A stretch of DNA of 64,000 nt from Elymus sibiricus (lineage: Eukaryota; Streptophyta; Magnoliopsida; Poales; Poaceae): the NCBI GenBank assembly GCA_039707655.1, contig CM077667.1, positions 544,278,222-544,342,221 on the forward strand, in the 5' to 3' direction. Position 1 is the first letter of the stretch. Each line of letters begins with the position of its first letter. Below, piece by piece: positions 32,150-44,395 of the stretch. The notes beneath the pieces were generated by a model. It was not told the DNA's origin and did not search any database. It saw nothing but the letters and a program-made list of their open reading frames with translations. A program made the position numbers and the translations under genes.

Positions 32150-35100
32150 AAAATTACTGATAGCCTACTAGAGTGAAAGGTAAATGAGATTAGGAATTTA
32201 ACCCCGAAAATTAGTCTTCATAGCTGCGATCTGGGAGTGGCACTGGATTTGTTCTAATTCAGATTGGGACCTTCACCCTATGTCACTGGTTAAATTTTAT
32301 CTTCCAATTATACTGAGTATAGTTATCGAACAATTGTTTGATGCCATGTGCCTGACCTGGAGGAACAAATAAGTTTAGTGCTTTCTTCATCAAGTTACAT
32401 ATACCCGACCTGGGTATGGTTGATTGGATTGGATTGGTGTGTGATTGTCAAGCAAGAAGCACTGGATTGCTTGCTTGGTTTCTGGCTCTAGCTTGGTGTG
32501 CTTTTCACGACCAAGATGGCCGGCTTGTATTGAGAGGGTTGTTTGTGCCCAGCCATGCAACCTAGCAAGGTGTGCTGTATGTGATTGATGAACCATAAAG
32601 TGAACTTGATTTGTGTTTGGTTGATGAAACAAGAACTAGTATTACACATGTGTATTTTGCGACTGTACTGAAGAGTTTGAGTAGGTAATCTTGTGGTACT
32701 ACCATCTAGTACGTACTGTACTTGTTGTATTCTGCATGCTAGTTTCTTGTCATTTCGATCATAACTTGTTTCTACTTGCTATTGGTTTTATTTGTACGAT
32801 GGACTCTACTAGTGCTGCAGGAACTTAGAAACAGGTAGATCTAGTCCTTGTTAGTTAGAGATAAACCAACTGATGTCCATGTCATGTCCCTTGTTGCTCT
32901 TGTGTTGGTCCATTGATGCGCTTGTGCTGCTGCAGGTATGAGCAGGTTGAACAAGGGACAGATAGACAGACAGGGCTGCTACACTTAACCTGGTTAGTGC
33001 TATCAAAAACAATATATAACAACACAAGATGAATTCGGCTGTCGACGTGTGAAAATAATCTATAACAAATTAGTAATCAACTTCAGTTACTTTGGGATAT
33101 CAAATTCAGTATTTGCCCTCTTGTCTGTACCTAGTCTGAATGAAGTACATAGACACACAGCTCATTAGCAGATACTACCTCATATTAGTACGTAAATGCC
33201 TAACATTAGTTTGTAAATAATGCTTACAGTTCTTTGTTTCCTGAGATATACGAATTAATGTTCACCACCAAATTAATCCTATCTATACGAATCGAGCATG
33301 TATTGGTATTTCTTTCCTTCTTCTTCTGAAAGATAAAAAGAGTAAAGTTTCCCAAACGGGCATTGTTTATATCAAAAAAAAAAAAAAACCAAATATTTAG
33401 TACTAGAGAGCAGAGTCTTTGTTTCTGTCTAATTTTAAGTTATGAGGCTTTATTTCATTGTGATGTTTGCATGCTCAGCCTTGTTTTTGATTTCATAAGA
33501 GCCTTGCAACTTGAAATCCGTTTGCATATCTGTTGGGCCACATTAGGTTGCCACTTTGCGTTGACTAAAACTATTCTTTTAACACTAAGATATCTGTCAG
33601 ATTTGGGCGCACATAAAACCTGATAATAATTCTGGTATACAACAGATAGTATTACTTGTAGTACAACTGGTTCATACATATTTCTCCCAGCTCGTTCTTG
33701 TAATATGTAATATGCATACTGTCAATGTTAGTTTTAAATTTGATATAAGATAAGTCACATGGATTTCTAGTTGAGAGTGCAGAGTAAATAATATGATCAT
33801 ATACAAGAGGTCATGAACAGACTTTTGTAGTGTCCGTAAAAATCAAATATTTAGTTTTATAGTCTCCAGGCATAATTCAACTAATGTGACCCTTTTATTT
33901 TAAGCTGTGTTGATTGGATCTTTCTTCTCAGGTACAATATTATTGTACTAATTAGCTGAAAGGTTTGTTTCTCAGGCTTTTTCTGATCAAATGTAATCTT
34001 GATAATCCCCTTAACTATGCATCTGTCTAGTCAATCTCTAGTGTCGTGCTGCTTATAACTTTTTACTCATCCTTATAAAAATTGTATGCATCAATGGTCA
34101 AAGTCAGGATAGAGAAAAAGCCAGTTCCTTGCTTCGTCAAGTACAACCTGTGAGAAGGTTTGTTTTAGTTAAGCTAACATTCTTAATTTTTCATCGTTTT
34201 AATTCAGTCCGAATGAATGTGTTTTCTCGTGTTGCTGTTAAACAAGTCTTTTTTCTATCTTTTATTTTAGAAAAGGAGCCTTCATTAATCAGGTACATAT
34301 ATCACCAAGGAAAATTTGGGGGCGGGGTCGACAAAGAGAAAGATTTTGTTTGGTCCCAGTAGAGTAAAACCAGTCCAAAGCTTTGTCTCCTGAATTACAC
34401 ATATTATTTTCTGTATACGTTAGTACTTAATCCATATTTATTCGCTTTGAGTTGGAAAAGTTTAATTGTGTTCGCCAAAAAGATCACTAGATGGGCAACG
34501 GATGTTCTATCATGCTTGTTTATATTATCATTATGTTTGTTCTGTGCACAAGAATAGCTAATTATTATTCAATTGCAATAGTTTTGCTCATAGTAGCCTG
34601 CCACTATCCTATTGTATAAACGCGTGGTGATGCATTGGAAGACATTGTCTATGCTTCGCTATGGAGGAAACCCAAGTTGCCATGAACCACCATCTTAGGA
34701 CAATATGATAGTTAATTGCAAAATTCCTGTGCAGTACGGTACGTTAACTGCACATTTACAGAACAATATGGTATTAATTGCAAGATTCCTGTGTAGAAAC
34801 TTAAGTTAACAGCACATTTACTACCTAGGTGAGAGGTGACGATAACTGGTTAGTTAATTGCAAGATTCCTGTGCATTACAGTAAGTTAACCCAATTGACA
34901 AATATAACTAAGATCTCACCACCTGAAATCAGTCAACTACCTGCAGTTTATACTAACAACGATGTCGAGGCGGGGTATTTTCCCTCTTTTATTAAAACTG
35001 TTTATGCCAATAACAAAATATAGTTAACTAAAGCCAATAAGAGCAAGCAAATTGACTGATTAAAAACTATGCTTCAAATCTGATGCACTAACATTATAAG

Positions 35101-36050
35101 GGAACTTTTTGGCTTTGCAACGGACCAGAAAGTGTGTCCTCAACTTCATAGCGCCAAATAAGCCAATATTCATTGCCCTTACCTTTGGCTTTGCTGTAGG
35201 AAGCAATACACATCCTGAGTTTAGGAATCAATCAAATATTAGCAAGCGAAACCAAATCCGCAAGACGATGAAAGACAAGCGTCAACATGCAGGTAGGATC
35301 ATGTATACCTTACGGAAGTCGTAAAGAAAATCTGTGCAGCTGCTAGCGCATTCCCTCCTGAGTCCTGACACGCTCATCCATCCATATCTTCACAATGCCA
35401 TACTCTGGTGCCTTCTTCAGAACCACATCACCTTGCTTGAAGATAGACTAAACACCTCGTGTGCATTAGTATGTTTGGTTGGTTTAGAGTCCGCTTTATT
35501 GACACATGAAGTGAATAATTACTGCTGCACAGAAGCTTGTTTTGCAAAATTTTGACTGGCATTTTGGTCATCTTCCTTAAATTTTGGTTTCAGTACCATA
35601 ATTATCAAAGTCCTACACAATAACGCATGACGAAATTTCTGAATACACAATTTATAGTTTATTAGATTTTGCTGAATGTACCTTAATAATAATCATTCTT
35701 GCTGTGCATTCTCTGAACTAACTATAAGCATGAAACTTTGATTTTTTCCCTGTAGGATGGTTTTATCTAAGTGAAGAATAAAGATTCCAACAAGCTTTAT
35801 TACCAGTTTAGGAGGCACCTAGCAGGACGGTTTTTCTGTGTGAAGTGAAGAAACATCATGTCTAGATGTAGTCATATGTATATCTTCTTTGTGTCGCAGA
35901 ACTTGTATCTGACTTGGATGTTTTATTATTGAACTTGTTAATGCATGACTGCTTTGGATATGTGTACTGTAGATTTCTTCTACTATTGTCAACATGTGAG
36001 AATTCTTCTATGTACTAGTAAATGCTGCTTGGATAATGGGTTACTCATGT
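32150..36050. other. Interior of CACTA 2 without recognised genes
   Basis: AT-rich, with a few good splice-like sites (for example CTGCAG/GTATGAG near 32934) but no coding frame I can identify. A segment at about 35755-35940 resembles a 3' untranslated region. Captured noncoding gene parts are possible and unproven. Confidence 0.3.
34700..34895. repeat. Degenerate tandem repeat in CACTA 2
   Basis: A TTAATTGCAAGATTCCTGTG unit followed by a GTTAAC-containing half recurs at about 34711, 34773 and 34853. Confidence 0.65.
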
Positions 36051-36554
36051 AATATGTACCATGTACTCGTGTTGGTTGCAATAGGTTATCGCCACAGAAT
36101 CAGAATTGTTATGGCAAAATATTGCCACGAATTGTGGCTCGTTGTGATAACATATCACCACGTATTTTGCATGTTGCAACAAGTTTTTGCAAGAGAATAT
36201 TTGCTGTGGCGATAAGTATGTTGCCACAAAATCAAGTCATTGCGAGAGTGTAATGCCATGGAATCTCCTTCGTTGCACTAGGTTATTGCCATGAAGAGTA
36301 ATTTGTGGTCATATATGCATATCGCAGCGACATAACTCGTGGCAATAAAACTCAAAAGCCACGCCTACATTCGTGGCGATACCATCTGATGGTGCCACGA
36401 TACAAAAAACATTGCAATATCCTATTGCCACGGTGTTTATTGCAACACTTGGCAACAAATTCTACTTTGTGGCAATAAGTACATATTGCAATGATTTTAT
36501 ATTTATTGCAACATAAAAATTCATTTCAATAGACCGTGTTCCTTGTAGTGCATG

Positions 36555-36947
36555 CGTCTATGTGCCTAGCCTTCCTTTCCTGGTTAACTTCCACCATTCC
36601 TTTTCGACCTGGCCGGCCTTCCATGCATGACATTGGCAATGCTAGCAACAATGTTAGGCTGGTAGTAACAGGTACCAGCGCACATGCATTGCGCAACTAG
36701 CCAGGTGCGTCAACTAGGTAGCTAGCTAGGGCCATACGTGCGTTCGGCGAAAATGCGAATGGCCGACCGTCGATTTGTTGCGTACAGCAAGGTGGACGAA
36801 CGAATGGAGTTAGTTGCCTTGGCCGGTCAGTCAGGACCGTTAGATCATGTACTACAACTAGGAAATAATGAAAATGAAATAGTGACATTGGTATTATGCT
36901 TAAAAGAAGAAAGGAAATGAAATAAAAACTAAAACAAAATCAAAATA
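36555..36947. other. Unassigned DNA right of CACTA 2
   Basis: No coding or element signature. It contains short purine-rich AT stretches that merge into the following tandem repeat. Confidence 0.35.
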
Positions 36948-37425
36948 ATGAAGTTTTCTAAGAAAGAATGAAGTAGTGGCATTGGTATTACCCTTTAAGA
37001 AAAAAGAAAATATATTAAAACAAATAACGACAAATTTGCACACAATTTACACAATTTTTTTGTTTTTTTATAATATGCAAGAATAAACATATAATAGTAG
37101 AATTTTTGCATAAAAAAGTTTCCTAAGAAGGAATAAATTAGTGGCATTGGTATTACACTTAACGAAGAAAGGAAATTAAATAATGAAGTTTTCAAAGAAG
37201 GAATGAATTAGTGGCGTTGGTACAACCCTTTAAGAAGAAGGAGAATGAAAATAAAATAAAAAATAATGACAAAATTTGCACACAATTTACACAAAAATAA
37301 GTTTTTTAATAATATACAAGAATAAACATGTAATAGTGAAATTTTCGCAAAAAATAAATTTCCCAAGAAGGAATAAATTAGTGGCATTGGTATTACCCTT
37401 AAAGAAAAAACAAAAAAGAAATAAA
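36948..37425. repeat. Tandem repeat, about 240-bp period, two copies plus partial
   Basis: GCACACAATTTACACAA recurs at about 37036 and 37278, and TAGTGGCATTGGTATTAC-type segments recur at about 36974, 37141 and 37381 with a variant (GTGGCGTTGGTACAAC) near 37211. The unit is itself made of two related halves. AT-rich; no coding sense. Confidence 0.75.
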
Positions 37426-37456
37426 AACTAAAGTGGTATTACCCTCTTTCCGAAAA

Positions 37457-37871
37457 CGAGCATCTGCAACAAGTCCCATAAAAAATCTCCTTAAAAGTGG
37501 TTTTTACCGGGTTTCCATATTAGTGTAGGTTTGCAAGTGAGGTGCTTTAGCAGGCCCCTTAAAAACATCCCTTAAAAATTGGTTTTTGGTGGTGGAGCGG
37601 CAAGTTCCGGTGGTAGCGGACAGCGGACGGCAGCGGTGCAGTGGATATGGCGGCGTGGTGATGGACTCCAGCGGCGGTGCGCTGACGTGGATCTTTCACG
37701 GGAAGGTATACATGAAGGGCCATCTTCCCATTGATGGAGGGGAAGTTGGGCTGATTATACGGATCGACCTATTTTTTTCACATTTACGGAACCTGTTGGA
37801 GCACTTTTTTGGCCCAACTCCCCCTGAACCAGAAATTTTTATGGGATACATGACCTGTTGGAGATGCTCTA
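37457..37871. mobile_element. MITE-like element with inverted ends
   Basis: Left GAGCATCTGCAACAAGTC and right (minus strand) GAGCATCTCCAACAGGTC form a 15/18 inverted repeat about 415 bp apart. GAGCATCTCCAACAG is a very common end of grass MITEs. The target duplication is not clear. The interior is partly GC rich (37580-37700) and noncoding. Confidence 0.55.
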
Positions 37872-38309
37872 AGGTCTCCAAGCCTCGTCGACTAAGTAGA
37901 AAACACGTGAACATCATCTGGTAGACTTGTGAATAATTCCGGCTTTGTCGGTCATGGTTAATGATCAGGTAGTGAGACTTTTAGATGAATATCCCACATC
38001 GTGGATCGATGATAAGTCAAGTCAGAGCACATGCACATCGGGTGGCACACATATACAGATCGTATAGACAAATTAAACTTTGAATATCAAGGCCTTAGAG
38101 CCTTGAATTATAGAGCATCATCCCTCAATGGTGGCTCATATGAATTTCACTAAGCGAGCATGCATACTCATAATTTTCCTAGAAAATATAGGGTGTTCTA
38201 CACTATGTTGCTGACATGCCACGGAAATTTATATGGCTGGGCACGCTTTACCAAATTTAGGCTCATATGTGATGCATTCTAGTTCACAACCCAAATTATT
38301 TTGGCACAT
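37872..38309. other. Unassigned DNA before LINE 2
   Basis: Nothing recognised. The true left limit of the LINE remnant could lie in the last 100 bp. Confidence 0.35.
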
Positions 38310-40603
38310 TGCACCAGTTCAGAGTTACTTTGAGCAGCTTTTCATGGAAGATGCTAGCCTTATTCAGGAGCCAGTTATCAATCTTTTTGAGCAGCATATA
38401 TTTGAGGATATGAATAGTAAACTTTGTGCGGGGTTCACGGACAAGGAAATAAGCGACGCTATGTTTCAGATCTGCCCCCTCAAGTCGTCGGGGCCAGACG
38501 GCTTCCTGGCTATGTTTTTTCAGAGGCATTGGGCATCTCTGAAGGAGGAGATCATTGCTTCGGTCCGGCTATTCTTTGGAATAGGCTATATGCCATAGGG
38601 AGTGAATGATACTACCATTATGCTTATTCCGTAGGTGGATGATCCCACCAACCTCAGACCGATAAGCCTCTGCAATGTTATATATAAAGTGATCGCTAAA
38701 TTCCTGGTAAATCATCTTCGTCATATTCTTGATGGCATTATTTCTCCTAACCAAAGTGCTTTCATCCATGGCAGAATCTTTGATCGTTTTTTAGTGCATT
38801 CACACTATTAAACAGGAGAAAGATCCAGATAAGAGTTACTGTGCATACAAATTTGGCTTTATCGAAAGCGTACGATAGTGTGGACTGGAAATTCTTGGAG
38901 CAAGTGATGCAAAATATGGGTTTCTCTTACCAGTGGGTACAATGGTTAATGTATTGTGTTACCTCAGTGAGACATAACGTCAGATTAAATGGAACCATCT
39001 CGGATTCATTCACACCGTCCCGCAGGCTACGGCAAGGAGATCCTCTATCACCCTTCCTCTTTTTGTTTATTGATGATGGTCTTGGTGCTATTCACAAGCA
39101 GGCTGTTACCATATCGATGATCAGACCAGTAAATGTATGTCCGCATGCACCGGGTATTTCTCATCTCCTATTCACTGACGACACCCTCCTTTTCTTGAAG
39201 GCCAATGCTGGAGAAGTGGCAACTATCCAGGGTGCCCTGGCTTCTTATGCTAGTGCGACTGGGCAACTCATTAATCCCGCCAAGTGCTCCATTTTTTCGG
39301 TGAACATTGTCGAGCAGCGGATGAGGATGAGGTTAAACATGTTCTGGAGGTTCAAAGTTCCTGTTTTGAAGAGAAATACCTTGGGCAACCCCGAGTGGTC
39401 GGCTACCCAAAGAGAAATTCAAAAATTTACAGCAAAGTTTGACTAAGAGAATTCTTCAGTGGGTTGATGGCTTCATGGCGTAGAGTGGCTAGAAAATTTT
39501 AATCAAGTCGATTTTGCAGGCTCTTCCTACATACATTATGAGCACATTTAAACTCCCTAGGTCCATTTGTGATGACATGATGAGAATGGCCCGAAGCTTC
39601 TGGTGGGGGGCAAAGAAAGGGAAGAGAAAGACCCACTTGCTATCCTGGGAGCGTATGATAAAACTAAAAGCTCAAGGGGTATGGGGTTTCATGATTTCAG
39701 GATTTTTAAACAGGCCCTCTTTGCTCAGCAAGCTTGGCGCATCCACTCGGCCCCAGACAGTCCATGTGCTCAAGTCATGAAAGCTCGTTATTTTCCTCAT
39801 GGGCGTCTTGAAGATACTGTATTCACAGGTAATGCTTCCCGGACGTAGCAATCTATTGTTCATGGTCTTGATTTGATCAAGCAGGGAATTATATGGCGAA
39901 TTGGCAATGGCGAGTCAGTTCGTATTTGGCATGACGCGTGGATACCCCACCCGGTTGCGCGGCGTCCTTTCTTTCCTCAGAACCGGTGCCGTCTTCCCCG
40001 GGTGTCTGAGCTCCTAGATGCAAACGGCGCTTGGAACGTACAACTGCTTCAACAACATTTTTTTGCAGTGGACGTTGAGGAGATCATAAAAATCAGGGTG
40101 TCCCCTATACGAGGGGAGGACATACTGGCTTGGGCGCCGGAAAAAAATGGCACCTTCACCGTTCGGAGTGCATACCGTTTTGGATTGGCGGATCATCTTC
40201 GACCGTCTTCAGTTGCATCGAGCAGGGCACAAGACGGGCACGTGCCATCTAGGCAAATATTTAGGGGTGGTCTGCTCCCCTGAAGTGCACTTATACATGG
40301 CGTCTCGCTACAAATTGTCTGGCAATGTGGTCTATTAAGCATAATCGTCATATGGAAGAATCTGACATTTGTCAAATCTGTGCACGTGAATGAGATGAAA
40401 CGTATCACGTGTCTTGTAGGTGCCCACTAGCACTCACTCTTTGGAAGGCAATGGCCGAAGTGTTGCGTATCCCGGATGTTGGCAAGGTCATGAACACTGG
40501 CCCTAAGTGGCTCTTGGTGCTGCTCGCTGATCTTCAGGAAGGAGAACGCCTTAGCCTTGTGATGCTGTTGTGGCGCAGCTGGCACGTCCAGAATGAGGTG
40601 GAC
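38310..40603 (+). pseudogene. LINE 2: reverse transcriptase remnant truncated at both ends
   Basis: Plus-strand pieces in several frames follow the order of a plant LINE ORF2. They run from a pre-RT helix region (SSGPDGFLAMFFQRHW at about 38490), through [13 protein letters not shown] and [10 protein letters not shown], a palm segment (LSKAYDSVDWKFLE, about 38851), RLRQGDPLSPFLF and an FTDD box at 39175, to an RT zinc-binding segment (IIWRIGNGESVRIWHDAWIP, about 39885). Multiple stops and frameshifts show long decay. Endonuclease, ORF1 and poly(A) tail are missing. The right end stops abruptly at 40603 against a gypsy LTR that is itself truncated, so the junction is a deletion scar. Confidence 0.85.
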
Positions 40604-41741
40604 TGTTAGGCAATTGATAGAAAATCGAATAGTCATGACGATATCCAAGGCGATGATCATTATATAGGCATCACGTCCAAGATAGATAGACCGACTCCTG
40701 CCTGCATCTACCTCTATTACTCCACACATTGACCGCTATCCAGCATGCATCTAGTGTATTAAGTTCATGGAAAAATGAATTAATGCAATAAGAACGATGA
40801 CATGATGTAGACAAGATCTATTCATGTAGGAATAGTCCCCATTATGTTATCCTTAATAGCAATGAGACATGTGTGTCTTGCTGCCCCTTTTGTCACTAGG
40901 AAAGAACACTACGAGATCGAACCCATCACAAAGCACCTCTTCCCATGGAAAGAAAAATCGATCTAGTCGGCCTAACTAAACCAAAGATTCGAAGAAGAAA
41001 TACGATGCTATAAGCAATCATGCATATAAGAGATCAAAGAAGACTCAAATAATATTCATGGATAGAAACTGATCATGAACTCAAAATTCATCGGATCCCA
41101 AGAAACAAAATGCAAAAGTTTACATCAAATAAATCTCCAAGAGACCATTGTATTGAGAATCATAAGAGAGAGAGAAGAAGCCATCTAGCTACTGCCTACG
41201 CACCTGTAGGTCTATGGTGGACTACTCACGCATCATCGGAGAGGCACCTGTGAAGAAGATGAACCCCTCTGTGATGGTGTTTAGATTGGATCTCGCGGTT
41301 CTGGAACTTGCGGCGGCTGGAATTGTGTTTCGTCGACTCCTCTAGGGTTTTCTGAATATTTGAGAATTCATAGGCATCAGAGGCGGTGCGGAAGGGGGCC
41401 GAGGAGGGCACAACCCATCAGGGCGCGTCGAGGCCCCCCTGGCGCGCCCTGGTGGGTTGTGCTCTTCACATCCCACCTCTCCAGCAGTTGTTTGGCCCAC
41501 TGGGTGTCTTCTGGTCCAGAAAAAATCTCCAAAAAGTTTTGTCGCGATTGGACTCCGTTTGATATTGATTTTCTACGAAGGAAAAAACAAGCAAAACAAC
41601 AACTGGCACTTTGGCACTATGTCAATAGGTTAGTCACAAAAAATGATATAAAGTTGTAATAAAATGATTGTAAAACATCCAAGAATGATAATATAACAAC
41701 ATGGAACAAGCAAAAATTATAGATACGTTGGAGACGTATCA
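40604..41741 (-). repeat. 3' LTR of gypsy 2, truncated
   Basis: Aligns base for base over most of its length with 55825-56963. It begins TGATACGTCTCC at 41741 (minus strand), preceded by the purine tract AAGCTTGGGGATGC (41742-41755). The TATA box seen in the 5' LTR (TATAAATT, near 56588) is altered here to TATGAATT. The last about 440 bp of the LTR are absent. Confidence 0.88.
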
Positions 41742-42651
41742 GCATCCCCAAGCTTAATTCCTACTTGTCCTCGAGTAGGTAAATGATAAAAACAGAATTT
41801 TTGATGTGGAATGCTGCCTAACATGTTCATCATATTCTTTTCTTTTCTATAGCATGAACATTTGGACTTATAATGATTCAAAGCAATAGTCTAGTTTTAA
41901 CATAATGACTTCAATGCTCAAGCATGTCAACAAGCAACCATGTCTTTCAAAATATCAACACTAAAGAAATTTATCCCTAGCCCATCATGCTCAATCATTG
42001 ATCCATTCATGAAACACATTCAAATATTAGCTATGCCCAATGCTCAAGTACGATCATAGTGCCCCCTAGTTGGTGCTTATAAGAGAAGATGGAGACTCAA
42101 AGTAAAAATAAAAATTGCATAAAGTAAATAGATAGGCCCTTTGCAGAGGGAAGTAGGGATTTGTAGAGGTGCCAGAGCTTAGGGTTTAAATTGAGAGAGA
42201 AAAATATTTTGGTGGCATGCTTTTCCTGTCAACGAAAACGACAAAGTAGCTCACAATACTTTCCATGCTAGATATATCATAGGTGGTTCCCAAACGGAAA
42301 ATAAAGTTTATTCCTTTTTCCACCAAACTTTCACTTTCCATGGCGGGCCGTATCCACGGTTGCCTTCCATACCAACACTTTCCAAGGAATTTATTATTTG
42401 ACAACATAAGGTAAATATTTTTCTTTTTCATTTCGGGATTGGTCATCCCTATTACCGCCGCACTCTCGTGCAATGACAAGTGAATAAACACTCATCTTGA
42501 GAATAACACATCTAGCATGGAAAAATATTGGACACTCCCCATCGTTTCTCATGAGCGGTATGGGCACACAAAAGAGAAAATTTATTTTGAACATTTAGAG
42601 ATGGCACATAAAAATTTGCTTGGAACGGCATGGAAATACCACATATAGGTA
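41742..42651 (-). other. Gypsy 2 untranslated 3' interior, part 1
   Basis: Purine tract at 41742-41755, then noncoding DNA. About 42.2-42.65 kb is recognisably related (inverted) to 59.0-59.4 kb of gypsy 3, so gypsies 2 and 3 share ancestry here. It ends with GTA at the CACTA 3 insertion point. Confidence 0.75.
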
Positions 42652-42657
42652 CACTAC

Positions 42658-44395
42658 TTGAATCTGGCATTTGGTCTCAAGAGTCATGATTGGCACATAT
42701 GGCTTGAGCGGGTTATGCCGGTGATGTTGCGTGGCTTTATCCCTGAGGATGAATGGCTAGTACTGGTAGAGATGAGCTATTTCTTCCGTGCTCTTTGTGC
42801 GAAAGAACTATCGCCTGACGTGCTAGACGAACTGGAAGAGTTGGCGCCGGAGTTGATCTGCAAGTTAGAAAAGATCTTTCCACCGGGATTCTTTAATCCA
42901 ATGCAGCATTTGATTTTGCATCTCCCGACCGAGGCAAGATTGGGGGGGCCCGTGCAAAATCATTGGTGCTTCGCAACTGAGAGGATGCAGAAGACGCTTC
43001 GAGCAAAATGTAAAAAAAAACGTAGAATTGAAGCATCGATGGCCGAGGCATTCATTACTGAGGAGGCGGAAAACTTCGTGACAGCACACTACAAAGCCAA
43101 GAATCGTCATTTGCATAATTCGAAGCCTCGGTACAATGATGGCGACCGTGAAAAAGGTCGATCCAACCTCAGCCTATTCAAAGGGAAGCTCGCACCAGCC
43201 GGTGCTTCGAAAGCAATAGCGTTGGATGTCGAAGAATGGCGGACCATTTCGTTGTATATCTTCAACAACCTAACAGAAGTGCGGCCGTACATCAAGTAAG
43301 TTCTCGGTACATTGTTTTGCAACTTCTAATTCCTTTGAAATGCTCTTATTCCCGGATATGTGATACAGTCGATTCGTCGCCAAATTCTCGGATGGAGCGA
43401 TGATCCAAAAGGATTCCATCGAAGAGTATGAGCTTCTGGCAAAGCATGCAGGCAGCTATCCCGGTTTCATCTCTTGGTTCAAACAAACGGTAATTTCCAT
43501 TAGACCATTTCATTTCTTTGTCTAGTTTGCGGGTAATGCAACAATCCTTTCGTATTAAACTTGTAGGCTAATGCAGAGTCTATGGACTCCGAATTGAGAC
43601 AAGTCGCTAATGGTTTTGACTATAACGTCTGTTCATTTGACAAATACGACATCAACGGGTATCGCTTTCGTACTTTTGGCAAAGGGCTATCTATGGCCGA
43701 CCGAAAGTCTACAAATTGTTGTGTCTCCACTGTCGGTGAAGGAGGGGTCGAGTATTATGGAAGAGTTGAAGCAATTTATGAACTTACATTCTTTGGTGAA
43801 AACCCACCAAACGTCGTAGTCTTCAAATGTTATTGGTTCCAGCCGAAGGAGACTAGAAGGACTCATGAACATATAGGGCTAGTCGAAATAAAACAAAGCA
43901 CCCATTTAGATGTTCCCGATGTCTATATTACGGCTCAACAGGCGACCCAAGTTTTCTATCTACCGTGGGCCTGCCAAACTGATCCAAATCTGAATGGTTG
44001 GGATGTCGTTTATGATGTGCCGCCACATTTTAGACCACCTCCCCTCAATGAAGATGATTATGAACCTCACATTAACCCAGACACATATGAAGGAGAATTC
44101 TTCCAAGAAACACGTGTTTCCAAAAAAATGTTTCAAGAACCGCTCTACTTCACCCCAGAACATTGAGGTAGACAGCAACAGTGAATCCGACTTCACCCCT
44201 GAGCCGGAACAAGAAGAGACGGAAGAAGAAGAGGTTACTACTGCGGATAACCTGTCAATGCTTGACCGATTACATAAAGGAGGCCTTCCACATGTTGATG
44301 CATTTATTGATGATGCTGATGAGCACGTCATTACTGATAGTGATGATGATTATGCATTTATTGATCCCGGAGCATATATAGACGATGAAGATTAA
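42658..44395 (+). pseudogene. TNP2 transposase, C-terminal part only (DUF4218, DUF4216)
   Basis: The frame enters directly from the terminal repeat with no start codon context. DUF4218 is clear at 42658-43296 (KSHDWHIWLERVMPVMLRGF; PMQHLILHLPTEARLGGPVQ). Introns have consensus borders: about 43297-43368 and 43488-43566. The third exon holds DUF4216 (FRTFGKGLSMADRKSTNCC; YYGRVEAIYELTF; VFKCYWFQP). A single-base shift near 44160 moves the frame to an acidic tail that ends at 44395. The missing N-terminus includes the transposase-associated and core catalytic domains, so no activity is possible. Confidence 0.87.

Larger units (their letters stand above)
31229..36550. mobile_element. Non-autonomous CACTA transposon 2, 5.3 kb
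   Basis: The left end TACTACAAGAAAATCGGTCT and the right end (minus strand CACTACAAGGAACACGGTCT) agree at most of 24 positions; the first C has become T on the left. CATG lies immediately outside both ends (31225-31228, 36551-36554), compatible with an aged 3-bp duplication. Both subterminal regions (31240-31560; 36060-36540) are rich in TTGCAAC and ATTGCCAC motifs in both orientations. No TNP2 or second CACTA gene is present, so it depends on a transposase from elsewhere. Confidence 0.75.

Noticed and set aside
31758..32151. Open frames in the GC-rich island of CACTA 2
   Set aside because: Frames occur on both strands, follow degenerate tandem repeats and match no domain I know.
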